Positions 37,433-45,449 of a DNA stretch of 64,000 nucleotides are shown in pieces; the first letter of the stretch is position 1, and every line of letters begins with the position of its first letter. Below the pieces are notes generated by a model. It saw nothing but the letters and a program-made list of their open reading frames with translations, was not told the DNA's origin and searched no databases. This stretch comes from Vibrio sp. VB16. Its GTDB lineage: Bacteria > Pseudomonadota > Gammaproteobacteria > Enterobacterales > Vibrionaceae. A program made the position numbers and the translations under genes. The DNA lies in assembly GCF_015594925.2 (NCBI RefSeq), contig NZ_CP087590.1, positions 124,001 to 188,000 on the forward strand, read 5' to 3'.

Positions 37433-37459
37433 ATTTGCATATGAATAATAATATTCATA
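37433..37459 (-). promoter_or_regulatory. Candidate IclR/KdgR-type operator at the kdgF promoter
   Basis: Two overlapping signals are present. ATTTGCATATGAAT (37433-37446) matches ATTCATATATGAAT at 11 of 14 positions, and TATGAATAATAATATTCATA (37440-37459) has perfect 7-bp inverted arms. Related palindromes occur at 39414-39447 and 40418-40431. Confidence 0.6.
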
Positions 37460-37538
37460 GGTAAAGATCGTATATTTGTTACCCAAATCACATGTTATTT
37501 TAAATTTGTCTATTGACTGATTTTTCAATTCAAAACAC
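37460..37538. other. Promoter-side spacer between kdgF and the kduI-kduD terminator
   Basis: This AT-rich DNA probably carries the kdgF promoter. No reading frame is seen. The further stretch 37575-37772, after the terminator, is the long 3' untranslated end of kduD and also shows no gene. Confidence 0.4.
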
Positions 37539-37574
37539 AAAAAAAAGCCACTCTGCACTAGGCGGAGTAGCTTG
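37539..37574 (-). terminator. Terminator of the kduI-kduD unit
   Basis: The stem AAGCCACTCTGC / GCGGAGTAGCTT (two wobble pairs) with loop ACTAG is followed on the minus strand by eight T. It lies about 200 bp after the kduD stop and keeps kduI-kduD transcription separate from kdgF-dctPMQ. Confidence 0.8.
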
Positions 37575-37772
37575 TATTTTATCAATTAAATCTGATGGTT
37601 AAGCTTAATTTATAATAAGAAAGCTAGCCTCATAGGCTCTAATTTACAGATCGATAAGAATCATTAATTCTCCTCTTATCTGAGAATACTGAATAGACCA
37701 ATATGCAGCCTTGATACCACGTAATTTACTGTTCGACTCGTCTGCTAAGCTTAGCCATACATTTATAATGCG

Positions 37773-38522
37773 TTACCTTGCTAACCAACCACCGTCGACG
37801 GCAACGGTATATCCATTCACATAATCACTAGCCGGAGAAGCTAAAAAGACAACAGGACCAGCAAGATCGTCTGGTGTGCCCCAGCGACTGGCTGGGATTC
37901 GACTTAATATTTCTGCACTTCGATCTTCGTCTTTACGTAACGCTTCAGTATTGTCTGTTGCCATATAACCGGGCGCGATGGCATTGACATTAATTCCATG
38001 AGATGCCCATTCGCAAGCTAACAGTTTTGTTAACCCCATAATTCCAGACTTACTTGATGTATATGAAGGAACGCGTATGCCACCTTGGAACGAAAGCATG
38101 GATGCTATGTTGACTATTTTTCCGCCATTACCTTGTTTTATGAACTGTTTCGCAACTGATTGAGACAAGAACATTGGAACCTTGATATTGATGTTCATAA
38201 CGTCATCCCAATCTTTTTCAGAGAAATTGATCGAATCCTCTCTGCGGATGATACCGGCATTATTAACTAAAATATCGACTCTTCCGAAAGCTTCTACGGC
38301 TTCATCAATGATTCTTTGTACTGGCTCTATTGATAATAGGTTTGCTTCAACAAACTTAAATCTTTTCCCAAACTGGGTTATTTTTTTCGCTGTTTCAGTC
38401 GGTTGAATATGACCAACACCGACAATGTCTGCTCCAGCCTTTGCTAAAGCGACAGCCATACCTTGACCTAAGCCCGTATTACAACCTGTAACAATGGCTA
38501 CTTTCCCTGATAAATCAAACAT
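37773..38522 (-). CDS. kduD: 2-deoxy-D-gluconate 3-dehydrogenase / 2-dehydro-3-deoxy-gluconate 5-dehydrogenase KduD
   Basis: KduD reduces 2,5-diketo-3-deoxygluconate, the product of KduI, to KDG. The 249-residue SDR has the cofactor loop TGCNTGLG at 12-19, NNAG near 87-90, catalytic S141, Y154 and K158 (YTSSK), and the KduD-like ending YVNGYTVAVDGGWLAR. It is encoded 8 bp after the end of kduI. No KDG kinase or aldolase gene is in the window, so those steps must be encoded elsewhere. Confidence 0.93.
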   Translation of the reverse strand: MFDLSGKVAIVTGCNTGLGQGMAVALAKAGADIVGVGHIQPTETAKKITQFGKRFKFVEANLLSIEPVQRIIDEAVEAFGRVDILVNNAGIIRREDSINFSEKDWDDVMNINIKVPMFLSQSVAKQFIKQGNGGKIVNIASMLSFQGGIRVPSYTSSKSGIMGLTKLLACEWASHGINVNAIAPGYMATDNTEALRKDEDRSAEILSRIPASRWGTPDDLAGPVVFLASPASDYVNGYTVAVDGGWLAR

Positions 38523-38530
38523 AATAATTC

Positions 38531-39370
38531 CTATTTAAGATCGCTATTTGCGATAAAGTCCATGTCGTCGAACGTCTGGTTTTCACCCGCCATTCCCCAA
38601 ATGAAACTGTAATTTCTGGTACCACACCCTGAATGAATGGACCAACTAGGAGAGAAGACCAACTCTTTATTCTTTATAACTAAATGACGAGTCTCTGTTG
38701 GTTCTCCCATAAAGTGAAAGACCACTTCGTTGGGTTCAATATTGAAATAAAAGTAGGCTTCCATCCGGCGTTCATGAGTATGACAAGGCATGGTGTTCCA
38801 TGCGCTACCCGTTTTAATATGAGTAATTCCCATAGAGAGTTGGCAGCTTTGCATGACATCTGGGTGGATATATTGATTGAGAGTTCTAGCGTTGACCGTT
38901 TCCGGCTCACCCAGATCCAACTACTTTGCCATGTTTTTTGTTATGAGCACGGTAGGATAGTTCTGGTGAGCAGGAGAGCTAAGGCAATAAAACTGTGCTG
39001 GCGCATTAGAATCATTGGATGCAAAGGAAATATCGATATTTCCTAATCCAATATAAAGTACATCAAGGTTCTCAAGGTGGTAGCACTCGCCATTTACGGT
39101 CACTTCCCCAGCTCCGCCTATATTGGCAATGCCCATTTCTCTTCTTTGTAAGAAAAACTCAACACCAAATGATTTAGGTTCAATAAAATCTTCAAGTTTC
39201 AGAGATTTCGTCAAGGGAGAGACACCAATCGCGACAACACGATCAATATGGCTATAAACGATATTAATAAAATCATCATTAAATAGTGATTCTATTAAAA
39301 ATTCTTTGCGAAGTCGTGAGGTCTGGTAATGTTTCACATCTTCAGGAGAATTTGAATATTTTGTTATCAT
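38531..39370 (-). pseudogene. kduI: kduI (5-keto-4-deoxyuronate isomerase) interrupted by one in-frame amber codon
   Basis: The 840-bp frame encodes a full-length KduI-like protein except for a TAG at 38921-38923 (codon 150). The N-terminal part (38921-39370, 149 residues) contains YSHIDR and RREMGIANIGGAGEVTVNG. The C-terminal part (38531-38920, 129 codons directly after TAG, in the same frame) contains SCQLSMGITHIKTGS, HTHERRMEAYFYF and SWSIHSG. Counting through the TAG, the zinc ligands fall at H197, H199, E204 and H246, one off the E. coli positions. The N-terminal product alone lacks the metal site. There is no frameshift or deletion, so this is a recent nonsense mutation, suppressed codon or sequencing error. 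A TTG follows the TAG but lacks an evident ribosome-binding site. Confidence 0.85.
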
Positions 39371-39413
39371 GATTCTTCCTCATTTGTTAGGATTAATTAA
39401 ATCTTGCCTAAAT

Positions 39414-39447
39414 ATTCATATATAATCAAATGTATTCGTATATGAAT
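39414..39447. promoter_or_regulatory. Candidate divergent operators between kduI and the IclR-type regulator
   Basis: Two palindrome copies lie in the 140-bp divergent region: ATTCATATATAATC (39414-39427, 11 of 14) and ATTCGTATATGAAT (39434-39447, 13 of 14 to ATTCATATATGAAT). Their outer arms also form a larger inverted repeat (ATTCATATA ... TATATGAAT). The placement suits control of kduI-kduD and autoregulation. Confidence 0.65.
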
Positions 39448-39510
39448 TTTTATACGTGTGACAATAATCACTAATTGATGTTTGTGCAATTCGCCATAAA
39501 AAGGTTCTTA

Positions 39511-40302
39511 ATGACTATGCAGAATAAAGTGGAATATCGTGCTCCGGCTCTTGAAAAAGCTCTTGATATCATTGAGTTACTGAGTCAATCGAAGCAACCA
39601 CTTACAAAAAAAGAGATCTCAGTAAGTTTAGATAGAACAGTAAATGAAATTTTTCGAATGCTTGAGGTACTCAAGGTTCGTGAATATGTAACTCATAACG
39701 ATGTTCAGGGCACATACGAGTTGAGCTTGAAGATGTATGAGTTATCTAATCTTCATCCTCCTATCAAACGTTTACTTCGAACGGCAAATCCTGAAATGCT
39801 CGAGTTAAGTGAGCATGTACAACAATCTTGTCACCTGAGCATGTATGATCGAGGTCACATGCTTATAGTTGCGAGACAAGAGAGCCCATACAAAATGGGT
39901 TTTGGCGTTAGGTTAGGAGCTCGAATAGATATATTTGGTTCTGGTTCAGGTATTGTAGCGTTAGCATTTAATGATTTAGAAACGAGAATGAAGATGTTGG
40001 AAAGCTCTGGAGCGACAGAAGAAGAAATAAAATTCGTCTTACAAGAAGTTGAAAAGACGATAAGAGACGGGTTATATGTTGGAGAAAGTCCACAAATAAG
40101 CGGCGTCACCAATATTTCTTTACCTATCCTATCCATTCATGGGAACGCTGCTGCTGTCTTAACAATACCGTATCTGACTTTGAATGCGACAACATTACAT
40201 CACAATATTGTAGGTGTAGATAAAGCTAAAATATTCGCACAACTATCTGCAAAAAAACTGACCGAATCTGTCGGTGGTAAGTGGCATTTGCCTGAGCTGT
40301 GA
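39511..40302 (+). CDS. IclR-family regulator, KdgR-like
   Basis: ATG 39511 with AAGG upstream gives 263 residues, the same length as E. coli KdgR; upstream in-frame TTG/ATG codons at 39475-39478 are less likely. An N-terminal winged helix-turn-helix (about 8-70; ALDIIELLSQSKQPLTKKEI, SVSLDRTVNEIFRML) is followed by an IclR effector domain (about 85-255). It is divergent from kduI. KdgR proteins repress uronate-catabolism genes and release DNA on binding KDG; that role here is inferred from family and context. Confidence 0.85.
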   Translation: MTMQNKVEYRAPALEKALDIIELLSQSKQPLTKKEISVSLDRTVNEIFRMLEVLKVREYVTHNDVQGTYELSLKMYELSNLHPPIKRLLRTANPEMLELSEHVQQSCHLSMYDRGHMLIVARQESPYKMGFGVRLGARIDIFGSGSGIVALAFNDLETRMKMLESSGATEEEIKFVLQEVEKTIRDGLYVGESPQISGVTNISLPILSIHGNAAAVLTIPYLTLNATTLHHNIVGVDKAKIFAQLSAKKLTESVGGKWHLPEL

Positions 40303-40417
40303 TACTTCTCTTTGTCATTGCAATTGTTGTGCTACGAGCTTTGTACTCAGCACAACTTGCAATGCGCTACATCACGTATTTTTGTTGACATTCGTCACAA
40401 AAATAGTGAATAATTGA

Positions 40418-40431
40418 ACTCATATATGAAT
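40418..40431 (+). promoter_or_regulatory. Candidate operator upstream of a small membrane-protein ORF
   Basis: ACTCATATATGAAT matches ATTCATATATGAAT at 13 of 14 positions. It lies 21 bp before ATG 40453, outside the known kdu and kdgF promoters. Confidence 0.5.
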
Positions 40432-40452
40432 TTTACCACTTTAGGCAAAAAT

Positions 40453-40608
40453 ATGAATTCAATAACTGCGCAACCAAAAACTATCTCAAATCCAACTATC
40501 GAGACAAACGATGATTCTAATGACTTGGAAAATGTCTTATTCATTATAAGGCTAATTATAGGCATATCCGTTCTAACCGCTATTTTTGGTTTAGGCTGGG
40601 TTATTTGA
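40453..40608 (+). CDS. Possible small single-pass membrane protein
   Basis: This 51-codon ORF begins MNSITAQPKTISNPTIETND and ends in a clear hydrophobic helix (VLFIIRLIIGISVLTAIFGL followed by GWVI). Earlier in-frame starts at 40414 and 40426 overlap the operator-like palindrome. No family is recognised. It lies between the regulator and yicC and may belong to the same regulon. It could be a chance ORF; the polar N-terminus plus helix and the upstream palindrome are the only support. Confidence 0.4.
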   Translation: MNSITAQPKTISNPTIETNDDSNDLENVLFIIRLIIGISVLTAIFGLGWVI

Positions 40609-40907
40609 TCATTAGCGCTATGTCGTTTTCTATCTTTTCTGGGGTATGTCACCCTCCTTTTTTCAGCAATGCATATCCGTGTTCTAGCTGTGATGGACAG
40701 AATTTTTTTGTACGATTGGGATTTTATTGAAACTTCATTTCCCTGAGGTAGTCCCTGATTCAGATGCAACTTCTCGCCCATTTTGTTTCTCAGTGAGCCT
40801 AATCTGAATGTGAACAAGGTGTCTAGGTGAGAGATGTTAGTGTTGCAGTACGGCCCGTTTGTCTCTGGCCTAAACCGGAATTCCGGGAATATTCTTATAA
40901 AATAGCA
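40609..40907. other. Intergenic stretch without a recognised gene
   Basis: A minus-strand open frame crosses 40395-40817, but it has no family resemblance, poor composition and overlaps the small plus-strand ORF, so it is not called. CCGGAATTCCGG at 40874-40885 is a short perfect palindrome. Otherwise nothing is seen. Confidence 0.4.
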
Positions 40908-40938
40908 ATAAAAAAGCCCTTACAAATAAGGGCTTTTA
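40908..40938 (-). terminator. Terminator of yicC
   Basis: The stem AAAAGCCCTTA / TAAGGGCTTTT with loop CAAA has a T run on the minus strand (A run at 40910-40915). It starts 26 bp after the yicC stop. Confidence 0.88.
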
Positions 40939-40963
40939 CGGCGTTCGAAGAAGAGTTAGGAAT

Positions 40964-41830
40964 TTACTCTATGTTCTGGATCTGTTCTCTCATCTGCTCA
41001 ATCAATACTTTCAGCTCAACACCTGAAGCGGTGATGTCTGTACTGATTGATTTAGAGGCCAGAGTATTTGCTTCACGATTGAATTCTTGCATCATAAAGT
41101 CGAGCTTTCTGCCACATGCCCCGCCTTTTTTCAGAATATTATTTGTTTCTTTAACGTGAGAATCTAAACGATCTATCTCTTCGGCTACATCTACTTTCTG
41201 AGCAAGCATAATGAGCTCCTGCTCCACACGAGTCGCGTCAAGTTCGATTTTAGCCTCTTCAAATTTCTTGATTAGTCGTTCACGTTGCCACTCAATAATC
41301 TCAGGCATACGATCACGAACTTTGATGGCTTCATCTGTAATCGCGTCAAGGCGAGTGGTAATCAAATCTTTCATGTTTGTGCCTTCACGGCCACGAGCTT
41401 CAATGAATTCACTTACACCTTCATCAAACGCCGCTAATAAATCTTTTTTGATCGCATCCATGTCTTGTTCTGGTGTTTCCATCACGCCAGGCCATTGCAT
41501 AACTTGAAATGGATTGATTCGATTACTTTCACCAATAAGATTAGATACTTGGTTTGCCGCATTAATGACTTGTTTAGCAAGTGTTTCATTGATTGATAAC
41601 TCACCTTTCGCATCAGGGTTGGCTTCAAAGCGCAAATGGCACTCTACTTTGCCTCTAGCAAGACGTTTACGAAAGCGCTCGCGCAAAATAGGCTCTAAAC
41701 CACGAAATTGTTCTGGTAAGCGGAAGTAAGTTTCTAAATAGCGTTGGTTCACGCTACGAATTTCCCATACTGCGCTACCCCAATCGCCTTTCACTTCTTT
41801 GCGAGAGTATGCCGTCATGCTGTAGATCAT
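40964..41830 (-). CDS. yicC: YicC-family endoribonuclease
   Basis: The 288-residue product has an N-terminal YicC domain (MIYSMTAYSRKE, WEIRSVNQRYLETYFRLPEQ) and a C-terminal DUF1732 half ending GGACGRKLDFMMQEFNREAN, then TLASKS. The family has endoribonuclease activity and affects small-RNA turnover. It is divergent from rph, the conserved arrangement in Enterobacteria and Vibrio. Confidence 0.94.
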   Translation of the reverse strand: MIYSMTAYSRKEVKGDWGSAVWEIRSVNQRYLETYFRLPEQFRGLEPILRERFRKRLARGKVECHLRFEANPDAKGELSINETLAKQVINAANQVSNLIGESNRINPFQVMQWPGVMETPEQDMDAIKKDLLAAFDEGVSEFIEARGREGTNMKDLITTRLDAITDEAIKVRDRMPEIIEWQRERLIKKFEEAKIELDATRVEQELIMLAQKVDVAEEIDRLDSHVKETNNILKKGGACGRKLDFMMQEFNREANTLASKSISTDITASGVELKVLIEQMREQIQNIE

Positions 41831-41950
41831 GGATATTTCCTTGATAGTCGAAATACGTGTGTTATTGAATGTAAGTAATAAGTAAAAGATGGTAGCACAA
41901 GTTGGGGCGAGGCCTCCATAGCGTAGCTAGGAACCATTCATGTTTTCCGC

Positions 41951-41956
41951 TATAAT
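41951..41956 (+). promoter_or_regulatory. Likely -10 element for rph
   Basis: A perfect TATAAT lies 42 bp before the rph ATG and is followed by a GC-rich CCCGCCC, as in growth-regulated promoters. No good -35 is visible at 16-18 bp upstream. Confidence 0.45.
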
Positions 41957-41997
41957 TCCCGCCCAATTGAAATCCATTACATAATAGGTAAATACCC

Positions 41998-42714
41998 ATG
42001 CGTCCAAACGACAGAAGCGCGGTACAAGTTCGTCCAATTAAAATGACTCGTAACTATACAGCGTATGCTGAAGGTTCTGTGTTAGTAGAGTTTGGAAACA
42101 CCAAAGTGTTATGTAATGCAACGGTTGAAGAGAATGTGCCTCGTTGGCTAAAAGGGAAAGGCAAAGGTTGGGTAACGGCAGAATACGGCATGTTACCAAG
42201 AGCAACACACACTCGTAACCGCCGTGAAGCCGCAAGTGGAAAGCAAGGTGGGCGTACGATGGAAATTCAACGCCTTATCGCTCGTAGTTTGCGTGCCGTT
42301 GTTGATCTTGAAGCGATGGGTGAGTTCATGGTTACTGTTGACTGTGATGTAATTCAAGCTGACGGCGGAACAAGAACCGCCTCTATTTCTGGCGCAAGTG
42401 TCGCAATGGCGGATGCATTTCAACAATTGGTTGCACAAGGTAAAATAAAAGCGAACCCAATGAAAGGTCATGTTGCGGCCGTTTCTGTTGGCATCGTGGG
42501 TGGAGAAGCCTTGTGTGATTTAGAATACGTAGAAGATTCTGCTGCTGATACCGACATGAACGTGGTAATGACAGAAGAAGGCAAGATGATCGAAATCCAA
42601 GGTACCGCAGAAGGCGAACCTTTCTCGCATGACGAATTAATGGATTTACTGGCGCTCGCTAAACAGGGTATTTCCGATATTATTGAGGTGCAGAAAGCGG
42701 CGCTAGTCGATTAG
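41998..42714 (+). CDS. rph: Ribonuclease PH
   Basis: This phosphorolytic 3'-5' exoribonuclease trims tRNA 3' ends. The 238-residue product begins MRPNDRSAVQVRPIKMTRNY and contains KGKGWVTAEYGMLPRATHTR and DCDVIQADGGTRTASISGA, hallmarks of RNase PH. It appears intact, unlike the truncated gene of E. coli K-12. A palindromic repeat separates it from pyrE. Confidence 0.96.
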   Translation: MRPNDRSAVQVRPIKMTRNYTAYAEGSVLVEFGNTKVLCNATVEENVPRWLKGKGKGWVTAEYGMLPRATHTRNRREAASGKQGGRTMEIQRLIARSLRAVVDLEAMGEFMVTVDCDVIQADGGTRTASISGASVAMADAFQQLVAQGKIKANPMKGHVAAVSVGIVGGEALCDLEYVEDSAADTDMNVVMTEEGKMIEIQGTAEGEPFSHDELMDLLALAKQGISDIIEVQKAALVD

Positions 42715-42757
42715 TCATGCAATGTGGTTCTAACCTTGTCGTCCCTACGGAACACAA

Positions 42758-42819
42758 CGTCATCCCCACGAAAGTGGGGGTCTAATTCCACCAAGTTTCC
42801 CGTTTTCGCGGGAATGACG
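42758..42819. repeat. Dispersed palindromic repeat, copy 1 (rph-pyrE)
   Basis: The left arm CGTCATCCCCACGAAAGTGG and right arm CCCGTTTTCGCGGGAATGAC are inverted copies of each other, each with its own hairpin, about 62 bp overall with a TCTAATTCCACCA-type centre. Such a double hairpin can act as a transcript end or mRNA stabiliser. Related copies are at 47669, 50266, 50356, 54580 and 63839. Confidence 0.8.
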
Positions 42820-42913
42820 CGGTGTTAGATTCATTATTCATAGAAATTTAAATCCAACAAGCTTATTGGTGGATGGTTAATTTGGTCACCTTAAGTGTGA
42901 GGGGGAAAACGAA

Positions 42914-43555
42914 ATGAAAGCATATCAGCGTGAATTTATTGAATTCGCATTAGAAAAAGAAGTCCTTAAATTTGGCGAGTTTACATTGAAATCTGGACGT
43001 ATCAGTCCATATTTTTTTAATGCTGGCTTGTTTAATACCGGAAGAGATCTCGCTCGACTAGGTCGATTCTATGCTGCGGCACTTATCGATTCTGGTATTT
43101 CATATGATGTTCTCTTTGGTCCTGCATATAAAGGCATTCCTATAGCGACAACGACGGCGGTTGCTTTAGCTGATCACCATGACGTGGATGCACCTTATTG
43201 CTTTAATCGCAAAGAAGCGAAAGATCATGGTGAAGGTGGCAACCTTGTCGGTAGCGCGCTACAAGGTCGTATCATGCTTGTGGACGACGTTATTACTGCT
43301 GGTACCGCTATCCGCGAGTCAATGGAGATAATCCAAGCCAATGGCGCAGACTTAGCCGGTGTGCTTGTTGCTATTGATAGACAAGAGAAAGGAAAAGGCG
43401 AGCTTTCTGCGATTCAAGAAGTAGAACGCGATTTCCAGTGTCAAATTGTCTCTATTGTTAGCCTTACGGATCTTATCTCTTATCTCGAAGAGAAAGGTGG
43501 TAGCGTTGAACAATTAGAGAAAGTGAAAGCTTATCGAGCTGAGTTTGGGGTTTAA
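42914..43555 (+). CDS. pyrE: Orotate phosphoribosyltransferase
   Basis: This enzyme joins orotate to PRPP to form OMP in pyrimidine synthesis. The 213-residue product has the PRPP loop VDDVITAGTA at 123-132 and FGPAYKGIP near 68-76. It is followed by a strong hairpin at 43574-43603. A pyrE attenuator of the E. coli rph type was not obvious in the leader, which instead holds the palindromic repeat. Confidence 0.96.
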   Translation: MKAYQREFIEFALEKEVLKFGEFTLKSGRISPYFFNAGLFNTGRDLARLGRFYAAALIDSGISYDVLFGPAYKGIPIATTTAVALADHHDVDAPYCFNRKEAKDHGEGGNLVGSALQGRIMLVDDVITAGTAIRESMEIIQANGADLAGVLVAIDRQEKGKGELSAIQEVERDFQCQIVSIVSLTDLISYLEEKGGSVEQLEKVKAYRAEFGV

Positions 43556-43573
43556 AAAGAAACCTTGAATCAG

Positions 43574-43603
43574 GACCACTTCGCTTCTTAAAGCGAAGTG
43601 GTC
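43574..43603. terminator. Hairpin between convergent pyrE and lipid A acyltransferase genes
   Basis: A perfect 13-bp stem GACCACTTCGCTT / AAGCGAAGTGGTC with a 4-nt loop lies 18 bp after pyrE and 3 bp before the other gene's stop. T content downstream is modest, so it probably serves as a bidirectional end. Confidence 0.7.
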
Positions 43604-43606
43604 ATA

Positions 43607-44551
43607 TTATTTGTATCTTATTCCACGCGGAATGGATTCGTCTTCCATTGTTTTGAAACGCTTATGTAACCACATCCACTGTTCTGGAGCCTTCAAAATA
43701 ATATTTTCGATATGTCTATTCATAAATGCGGCCGCCGCTTTTTCATCGCGTTGTGGGTAATCGAGATGGAACGATGGGTCAACTTGAATATCATATTTTA
43801 GGTTTGGATTTCTAAACCCTGAAACGGTGACAATGGCGCAATGACTTGTGTAGGCCAAAATACTGGTACCTGTTGTGGTACAGGCATCCTCAACGGCAAA
43901 AAATGGAACAAACACGGATTTTTTTCGGCCGTAGTCATGATCTGGTAGGTAAAGGATACGATCTCCGCTTTTGAGTGCGCGAATCATCCCTTTAACATCT
44001 TTTCTGTCTATTAAGCGGTTGCCATTGTGGGCTCGACCTCGATACTGAATGAAATTATAAACAGGGTTATTATGTGGACGGTAAACGCCAAAACCACCAA
44101 TGCCCAAGACGGCAAGTGCTCGGCCGGTTATCTCTAAATTAAGTGCGTGAGCGCAACAAAAGAGTATGCCTTTTTTTTCATTTTCGAATTTCCTTATCTC
44201 AGAAAAATCTCCGGCGTTTAACAACCTTTTAAAGCGCCAAGTCGGCCAAAACCAAGTAATCGCGGTTTCTATTAACGCAAGTCCGGTATTTTTAAAATTC
44301 TCTTCTACAAAATCTTGGTTCTCTTGAGCGGTTCTTTCTGGAAAGGCGAGCTCTAGATTACGTCTAGCAACCTTTACTCTACTCTTGCCTATTTTCATAC
44401 TCACTTGACCAAGCTTTCTACCAACAAGGTAGAGCAATTTATAAGGCAATATGTTGACGAAAAGTGCTAGAAAACCAAAGCCCAACCAAACCAACCAGTA
44501 TTTGGGGTGGAGAAGAGATAAGGTAAACTTAGGTTTAATGCTTCTACTCAT
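43607..44551 (-). CDS. Lipid A late acyltransferase (LpxL/LpxM/LpxN family)
   Basis: This enzyme adds a secondary acyl chain to Kdo2-lipid IVA at the inner membrane. ATG 44551 gives 314 residues; the longer in-frame reading to 44611 overlaps slmA. A hydrophobic anchor (YWLVWLGFGFLALFVNILPY) precedes the HxxxxE acyltransferase motif HALNLE (H135, E140) and YLPDHDYGRKKSVFVPFFAV. The position next to pyrE and slmA matches the Vibrio locus, but which family member it is cannot be decided here. Confidence 0.88.
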   Translation of the reverse strand: MSRSIKPKFTLSLLHPKYWLVWLGFGFLALFVNILPYKLLYLVGRKLGQVSMKIGKSRVKVARRNLELAFPERTAQENQDFVEENFKNTGLALIETAITWFWPTWRFKRLLNAGDFSEIRKFENEKKGILFCCAHALNLEITGRALAVLGIGGFGVYRPHNNPVYNFIQYRGRAHNGNRLIDRKDVKGMIRALKSGDRILYLPDHDYGRKKSVFVPFFAVEDACTTTGTSILAYTSHCAIVTVSGFRNPNLKYDIQVDPSFHLDYPQRDEKAAAAFMNRHIENIILKAPEQWMWLHKRFKTMEDESIPRGIRYK

Positions 44552-44580
44552 TATGGTCTCGCTTTGGGGCGTTATACGTA

Positions 44581-45171
44581 TTATTGAATTTGAGCGCTGA
44601 GTAGAGCCCAATATTCTTCAAAATTTTCAGTTGGTTGGTATTTAAAATCAGAACGAACAAATCGATTGAGACTGCCTTCTACTTGGCCGAGAAGTTGTGC
44701 CGCCAAAATAGATTCATCAACAGGAAAAGATTTGCCCTCACGTAACTGACGTTCTCGTAATATTTGTCTGAGCTGCATTTCGATTCTTTCAAAGAGTTGA
44801 TTAATTCGACCGCGTAATCGCTCGTTTTCAAACATCAACGCGTGGCCAGACATAATCCTTGTTAGCCCTGGGTTTTTCTCTGCAAAAGCGAGTATCAGTT
44901 GAAGAACCAGTCGGATCCGCTGCAACGTGTCTTTTTCTTCATCGAGTATGCGGTTGATTCGGGACATAAGTGAGTCTTCAATAAACTCTATTAAGCCTTC
45001 AAACATACGAGCCTTGCTAGGAAAGTGGCGATAAAGTGCAGCTTCAGAGACACCAACTTGTTTGGCTAATTTGGCAGTAGTGATTCTAGATGCGCCATCA
45101 GTCGTCTCTAGCATATGAGCTAAGGCCTGAAGGATTTCTTCACGGCGATTAGATTTTCTGGTTCCGGTCAT
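44581..45171 (-). CDS. slmA: Nucleoid occlusion factor SlmA
   Basis: SlmA is a TetR-fold DNA-binding protein that blocks FtsZ assembly over the nucleoid. The 196-residue product has a helix-turn-helix at about 28-52 (ITTAKLAKQVGVSEAALYRH), and the C-terminal half (IMSGHALMFENERLRGRINQ) is SlmA-specific. It lies 29 bp upstream of the acyltransferase gene, in the same direction. Confidence 0.95.
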   Translation of the reverse strand: MTGTRKSNRREEILQALAHMLETTDGASRITTAKLAKQVGVSEAALYRHFPSKARMFEGLIEFIEDSLMSRINRILDEEKDTLQRIRLVLQLILAFAEKNPGLTRIMSGHALMFENERLRGRINQLFERIEMQLRQILRERQLREGKSFPVDESILAAQLLGQVEGSLNRFVRSDFKYQPTENFEEYWALLSAQIQ

Positions 45172-45449
45172 GGTTCCGATTCCTTTACGTATCTCTACTA
45201 GCGTATTGAGTATTTATTCTCTTTTACAACAAATAGAGCGACTACAAACTGACGATTCTGTAATGCCATTTTTTGAAATGCTTTTACAGCAGTAGTCTTA
45301 AGTTGAATAGACTTGTTGAAGCACCATCATCAATGAAGTTGGTGCTTACTATAGGTTCTTTGCTGATTATTGCTTACTTGTGTGTCCAAATCTACCCCTG
45401 ACTTGCATAGGACTATCAATTTCAGACACAAGATTAAGTTTTGTTTACT
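45172..45449. other. slmA-coaBC intergenic region
   Basis: No gene is seen. The dut gene that sits between coaBC and slmA in E. coli is not present, and no Dut-like fragment was found in either strand. An 8-bp inverted repeat (AAGCACCA / TGGTGCTT, 45319-45347) is present without a T run. Confidence 0.5.

Noticed and set aside
40395..40817. 140-codon minus-strand ORF
   Set aside because: No family resemblance, unlikely composition, and it overlaps the operator-like site and a better-supported small ORF.
45319..45347. Inverted repeat AAGCACCA / TGGTGCTT as the coaBC terminator
   Set aside because: It has no T run on the minus strand and lies more than 100 bp past the stop; function not supported.
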